Shown in pieces: positions 5,286 to 8,137 of a DNA stretch of 8,137 nt. A model generated the notes under the pieces. The model worked only from the letters and a program-made list of their open reading frames with translations. It was not told the DNA's origin and did no database searches. Source of the stretch: Eubacteriaceae bacterium (GTDB lineage Bacteria > Bacillota > Clostridia > Eubacteriales > Alkalibacteraceae); contig DMAW01000156.1 in NCBI GenBank assembly GCA_003446375.1, positions 1 through 8,137 on the forward strand, in the 5' to 3' direction. Numbering within the stretch: position 1 is the stretch's first letter; every line of letters begins with the position of its first letter. Position numbers and translations under genes: made by a program.

Positions 5286-6504
5286 AAAAGCAGTACTCGG
5301 TTTTCAGCACCTATTGGCAATGTTCGGTGCGACTGTGCTAGTTCCTATTCTTACAGGGCTTGATACTTCAGTAGCTCTCTTGAGCGCAGGCTTGGGAACA
5401 TTGATTTTTCACTACGTTACAAAGAGAAAAGTGCCGGTATTTTTAGGTTCTAGTTTTGCGTTTATAGGCGCTTTGGCAATGACGCTGTCACAATACGGGA
5501 TAGGAGCTGTCAAAGGCGGAGTCATAGGAGCGGGAATAGTTTATGTAATAATGTCTCTGATAATACAAATTGCAGGCGCAGACAAAGTGAGGTCATTTTT
5601 TCCTCCCATCGTGACAGGACCGGTAATCATCGTTATAGGTCTTAGGTTAAGCCCGGTGGCGCTTAGCATGGCAGGGTATTCCTATGACGCTGCGACTCAG
5701 ACAGGATCTGTGGATACAACGGCGATACTTATCGCTTCTATAGTAATTTTGACTATGATAGCAGTTTCGATTTTTGCAAAGGGGTTTTTCAAGCTTGTTC
5801 CGATATTGGTATCAGTCATCGTAGGATATATAGCAGCAAGCTTTATGGGCGCCGTAGATTTTGAATCGATAACTCAGGCAGGATGGTTTGGAATGTCCCA
5901 AGGATCATGGCAGACCATAACTACCATGCCGGAATTCAACATGGCGGGGATTACGGCGATAGCGCCTATAGCAATGGTTATATTTATTGAACATTTTGGC
6001 GATATAGTAACAAATGGATCGGTAGTAGGAAAGGACTTTTTCAAAGATCCAGGAGTTCATAGAACCATGCTGGGAGATGGACTTGCCACGATTACTGCGG
6101 GAATTCTCGGAGGTCCTGCAAATACTACCTACAGTGAGAACACAGGAGTATTGGCAGTGACAAAAGTTTATGATCCTTCGGTCTTGAGGCTCGCTGCTAT
6201 TTTTGCAGTAATCTTGAGCATGATAGGAAAGTTCGGTGCACTTATAAATTCCATTCCCACTGCTGTAATGGGAGGAGTGAGCATAATACTATTTGGTATG
6301 ATAGCAAGCGTAGGAGTAAGGACGATGGTTGAAGCCCAACTTGATTTTGCCCACAGCAGAAACTTAATAATAGGATCTTTGATTTTGGTAACAGGCATAG
6401 CAATAGACAATATATTTGTCTGGGGAACATTATCGATCTCGGGCTTGGCTATTGCAGCTTTCTTGGGCATAGTGTTGAACAAAGTATTGCCTTCGGATAT
6501 ATAA
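5263..6504 (+). CDS. uraA: Uracil permease, NCS2 family (UraA/PyrP)
   Basis: This 413-residue integral membrane protein has a dozen or more hydrophobic segments, the normal size for UraA/PyrP. NCS2 hallmarks include FQHLLAMFGATVLVPILTG (14-32), the GSSFAFIGA segment (62-70), FIEHFGDI (241-248) and GGPANTTYSENTGV (283-296). Glu243 and Glu292 fall two positions from the E. coli UraA uracil-binding residues Glu241 and Glu290. It should import uracil by proton symport across the cell membrane for conversion to UMP. The ATG follows AAGGAGG (5251-5257) by five bases and lies inside pyrR, so the two are translationally coupled and share the leader attenuator. A strong hairpin ends the unit. Confidence 0.95.
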   Translation: MNTISRGKKAVLGFQHLLAMFGATVLVPILTGLDTSVALLSAGLGTLIFHYVTKRKVPVFLGSSFAFIGALAMTLSQYGIGAVKGGVIGAGIVYVIMSLIIQIAGADKVRSFFPPIVTGPVIIVIGLRLSPVALSMAGYSYDAATQTGSVDTTAILIASIVILTMIAVSIFAKGFFKLVPILVSVIVGYIAASFMGAVDFESITQAGWFGMSQGSWQTITTMPEFNMAGITAIAPIAMVIFIEHFGDIVTNGSVVGKDFFKDPGVHRTMLGDGLATITAGILGGPANTTYSENTGVLAVTKVYDPSVLRLAAIFAVILSMIGKFGALINSIPTAVMGGVSIILFGMIASVGVRTMVEAQLDFAHSRNLIIGSLILVTGIAIDNIFVWGTLSISGLAIAAFLGIVLNKVLPSDI

Positions 6505-6510
6505 ATAAAA

Positions 6511-6562
6511 AAAGTACACCTTTGACATCAGTTTGCGTATGATGCCTGGGTGTACTTTATTT
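6511..6562. terminator. Bidirectional terminator shared by uraA and the DUF1858 gene
   Basis: AAAGTACACC (6511-6520) pairs perfectly with GGTGTACTTT (6549-6558). An inner stem CATCA/TGATG (6526-6530 with 6540-6544) closes a nine-base loop, so the hairpin is nearly continuous. An A-rich run on the left and a T-rich run on the right give U-tracts for both directions, suiting the two convergent genes. Confidence 0.9.
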
Positions 6563-6577
6563 TTGCAGAGTTAAAAC

Positions 6578-6772
6578 TTACTTGGCAACTTCGTTTAAAG
6601 CTTCAAGCAATACATCTACATCGATTCCGTGCGCGGCAGCACCTTGTTCGATATTTTCAAATCTAGCAGCCATGCATCCAAAACAATGCATTCCAAATCT
6701 TTGAAAAACGTCAACGGTTTCCGGAAAATTGTTAACCGCAGACATGATATCCATATCTTTTGTGATTTTCAT
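6578..6772 (-). CDS. DUF1858 small CxxC protein (hybrid-cluster-protein-associated redox disulfide type)
   Basis: This is a 64-residue cytoplasmic protein. The whole chain fits the DUF1858 pattern: ITKDMDIMSAVNNFPETVDVF, then RFGMHCFGC with Cys30 and Cys33, then a helix ending VLLEALNEVAK. The family is linked with a redox disulfide or metal-binding role and often appears near hybrid cluster proteins in anaerobes, or fused to other domains; the biochemical role is not settled. The ATG is preceded by GGAGGTG (complement of 6780-6786) seven bases upstream. It has its own extended -10 promoter and ends against the uraA terminator, so it is a single-gene unit. No partner gene is nearby to hint at its substrate. 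Confidence 0.85.
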   Translation of the reverse strand: MKITKDMDIMSAVNNFPETVDVFQRFGMHCFGCMAARFENIEQGAAAHGIDVDVLLEALNEVAK

Positions 6773-6800
6773 TGCTGTTCACCTCCAAATTCATGCTATT

Positions 6801-6809
6801 ATTATACCA
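6801..6809 (-). promoter_or_regulatory. Extended -10 promoter for the DUF1858 gene
   Basis: On the - strand the sequence reads TGGTATAAT, a perfect -10 with the TGn extension. The region at -35 is only AT-rich, which is tolerated with an extended -10. Transcription would start near 6794, leaving a short leader of about 20 bases. Confidence 0.6.
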
Positions 6810-6855
6810 CAATACGGTAAAATTAAAATATCGTTATTAAATTTTCAATAAATAA

Positions 6856-6883
6856 TTGATAAAATTTAAATAACATGTATAAT
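6856..6883 (+). promoter_or_regulatory. Predicted sigma-A promoter of the HPr gene
   Basis: TTGATA (6856-6861) and a perfect TATAAT (6878-6883) are separated by 16 bases in a very AT-rich stretch. The start would be near 6890, about 40 bases before the HPr ATG. It diverges from the DUF1858 promoter roughly 70 bases away. Confidence 0.65.
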
Positions 6884-6930
6884 AAATATAGCGGATAAAA
6901 AAACGACATAATTTTAGAAGGGGTGGTGTA

Positions 6931-7194
6931 ATGGTTTACAAAAGCGTGGTGATAACCAATAAACTGGGGTTGCATGCAAGACCGGCTGCAAAGTTTGTTG
7001 AACTTGCCAACAGGTTTAAAAGCGACATCTATATTAAAAAAGACACTGCCACAGTCAGTGCAAAAAGTATAATGGGCGTCATGGTTTTGGGAGTTGACAG
7101 GGGGACTGAAATAATAATTGAAGCCAGTGGCTCAGATGAGCAAGAGGCACTGGATGCTTTGTGTGCTTTAATAGAATCAGGTTTTGAAAGTTGA
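6931..7194 (+). CDS. ptsH: Phosphocarrier protein HPr of the PTS
   Basis: At 87 residues this is the normal HPr size. GLHARPAAKF (13-22) carries His15, phosphorylated by enzyme I with phosphoenolpyruvate. VSAKSIMGVMVLG (42-54) carries Ser46, the site used by HPr kinase/phosphorylase in Gram-positive bacteria for carbon catabolite control through CcpA. Both residues are present, so it is a true HPr and not the His-lacking paralogue Crh. It acts in the cytoplasm, passing phosphate to sugar-specific EIIA proteins. AGAAGGGGTGGTG (6917-6929) provides the ribosome site. It stands alone with its own promoter and terminator; ptsI is not in the window, in contrast to the common ptsHI pair. A second, ptsI-linked HPr elsewhere cannot be excluded. 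Confidence 0.95.
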   Translation: MVYKSVVITNKLGLHARPAAKFVELANRFKSDIYIKKDTATVSAKSIMGVMVLGVDRGTEIIIEASGSDEQEALDALCALIESGFES

Positions 7195-7218
7195 TGAATT
7201 TGCATTTAAAAGTAATTG

Positions 7219-7253
7219 AAACCAAGTTTCCGATTTATGGGCTTGGTTTTTTT
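7219..7253 (+). terminator. Intrinsic terminator after the HPr gene
   Basis: AAACCAAG (7219-7226) pairs with CTTGGTTT (7242-7249), and the T-run continues to 7253. It lies 25 bases after the stop codon and confirms that HPr forms a single-gene unit. Confidence 0.88.
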
Positions 7254-7267
7254 GTTGCATAAAACCT

Positions 7268-7296
7268 TTGGATTCAAAAAAACAATTCAATATGAT
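7268..7296 (+). promoter_or_regulatory. Possible promoter of the DUF896-aminopeptidase unit, with palindrome
   Basis: TATGAT (7291-7296) is a good -10; TTGGAT (7268-7273), 17 bases upstream, is a weak -35. The -10 is the left half of a perfect 14-bp palindrome, ATATGATATCATAT (7290-7303), which could be an operator or a chance AT-rich symmetry. Confidence 0.4.
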
Positions 7297-7332
7297 ATCA
7301 TATATAGATAAGAATAATTTTGGAGGAACGTT

Positions 7333-7503
7333 ATGTTAAGCGAAGATAAGATAAAAAGGATAAACGAGTTGGCCAATAAAAAAAAGACCCAGGGGCTGAC
7401 TGAAGAAGAAGCGAAGGAACAAAAGATACTAAGAGAAGAGTACTTGGATAATTTCAGGAAGAACTTCAAAGAACAGTTGGAAAATATCGAAATAGTTGAT
7501 TGA
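7333..7503 (+). CDS. DUF896 family small protein (YnzC/UPF0291 type)
   Basis: This 56-residue, highly charged, helical protein has no membrane segment. The sequence matches the DUF896 pattern throughout: KIKRINELANKKKTQGLTEE, then EQKILREEYLDNFRKNF, then QLENIEIVD. The family is widespread in Firmicutes; YnzC of Bacillus forms a helical hairpin and sits in an SOS-regulated operon, but a molecular function is not established. TGGAGG (7321-7326) precedes the ATG by six bases. Its stop codon touches the ribosome site of the aminopeptidase gene 12 bases downstream, so the two are probably cotranscribed. I see no clear LexA box upstream. Confidence 0.9.
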   Translation: MLSEDKIKRINELANKKKTQGLTEEEAKEQKILREEYLDNFRKNFKEQLENIEIVD

Positions 7504-7514
7504 GGAGGCTTGTG

Positions 7515-8137
7515 ATGGAAACTGATAAGTTGAAACTTAAAAAACAAGGCAGAAATGTTTGGGATGTTTTGCTCAAAGAAAAGAACGATGCGTTTTTATT
7601 CTGCGATGGATATAAGTTGTTTTTGGATAAAGGGAAAACCGAAAGGGAAGCTGCCCAGAACATAGCAGCTCTTGCAGAAAAAGAAGGATACAAATGCATA
7701 GATTATTATCTTGAAAATAACATGGAGATAAAAACAGGGGATAAGGTGTATTCTGTTTATAAAGGAAAGCAAGTCGTATTGTTCAAGATGGGAAGCGTCA
7801 ATCCGGAAAAAGGCTTTTTAATGATTGGATCTCACATCGACGCGCCCAGGCTTGACTTAAAGCAGTCTCCGCTGTATGAAGACGGAAAGCTGAGCTTTTT
7901 TAAGACGCATTATTACGGCGGGATAAAAAAATATCAATGGATAACCACTCCTCTTGCAATGCACGGGACTATCGTAAAGGAAGACGGATCGGCAGTTAAA
8001 GTCTGCATAGGCGAAGATGAGAAAGATCCGGTGTTTTTCATCACTGATCTTCTGCCACATCTATCCAAGGACATGATGGGTAAAAAAATCGGAGAAGCTG
8101 TGGAAGGAGAAATGCTCAACCTTTTAATCGGCAGCAT
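7515..8137 (+). CDS. M18 family zinc aminopeptidase, 3' end outside the window
   Basis: The frame is open to the right edge; 207 residues are visible of an expected 450-470. The start follows AGGAGG (7503-7508) by six bases. GSHIDAPRLDLK (105-116) is the M18 motif in which His107 is a zinc ligand and Asp109 supports catalysis. THYYGGIKKYQW (131-142) and FFITDLLPHLSKD (174-186) are further family blocks. The dimetal site should be completed by Asp, Glu and His residues in the missing half. M18 enzymes are cytoplasmic, multimeric aminopeptidases that release N-terminal residues from peptides; no signal peptide is seen here. It resembles the bacterial branch annotated 'aminopeptidase 1' in Clostridia. 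Its substrate preference cannot be read from this part. Confidence 0.92.
   Translation, partial: METDKLKLKKQGRNVWDVLLKEKNDAFLFCDGYKLFLDKGKTEREAAQNIAALAEKEGYKCIDYYLENNMEIKTGDKVYSVYKGKQVVLFKMGSVNPEKGFLMIGSHIDAPRLDLKQSPLYEDGKLSFFKTHYYGGIKKYQWITTPLAMHGTIVKEDGSAVKVCIGEDEKDPVFFITDLLPHLSKDMMGKKIGEAVEGEMLNLLIGS

Noticed and set aside
6629..6820. A 63-residue + strand frame over the DUF1858 gene
   Set aside because: It is the complement of a recognisable DUF1858 gene with its own ribosome site and promoter.
6931..7194. Crh-type HPr paralogue lacking PTS function
   Set aside because: His15 is present in an intact GLHARPAA motif, so PTS phosphotransfer should be possible.

Overview
The window looks like the chromosome of a motile, Gram-positive, low-to-moderate-GC anaerobe of the class Clostridia. 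Four things point there: strong purine-rich Shine-Dalgarno sites (GGAGG-type) before most genes, the gene order flhG - PilZ gene - sigma-28 gene - small membrane proteins - two FlgF/FlgG-type rod genes, a PyrR-controlled uracil permease, and an HPr carrying both His15 and the Gram-positive regulatory Ser46. I cannot name the species.

Region 1 (1-4303) is the 3' end of a flagellar operon, all on the + strand with gaps of 0-15 bases or short overlaps. It encodes a left-truncated FlhG (MinD-type ATPase controlling flagellar number and place), a PilZ-domain protein that should bind cyclic di-GMP, the flagellar sigma factor (sigma-28/SigD) read from a probable TTG start, a DUF6115-like one-helix membrane protein, a 65-residue membrane protein that appears to start at a rare AUU codon, and two rod or hook-basal-body proteins (FlhO-like and FlhP/FlgG-like).

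Region 2 (4304-4570) holds no convincing gene. It contains a degenerate 57-bp direct repeat (copies 113 bp apart), smaller related 22-bp units and a hairpin. I see no clear intrinsic terminator after the flagellar genes.

Region 3 (4571-6562) is a pyrimidine salvage unit: a promoter, a textbook PyrR-binding hairpin with a competing antiterminator and an intrinsic terminator, then pyrR and the overlapping uracil permease gene. A bidirectional terminator closes it. PyrR with UMP or UTP should favour termination, so uracil uptake would fall when pyrimidines are plentiful.

Region 4 (6578-6930) is a convergent small DUF1858 CxxC protein gene on the - strand and an AT-rich divergent promoter region facing the HPr gene. 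Region 5 (6931-8137) has HPr with its own terminator, then a two-gene unit of a DUF896 (YnzC-type) small protein and an M18 family aminopeptidase cut by the right edge.

Most of the content is conserved core biology. I did not find a clear undescribed multi-gene system. The parts most worth a second look are the AUU-start small membrane gene, the repeat-rich spacer at 4304-4570, the placement of the PilZ gene inside the flagellar control block, and a 14-bp palindrome over a promoter at 7290-7303.
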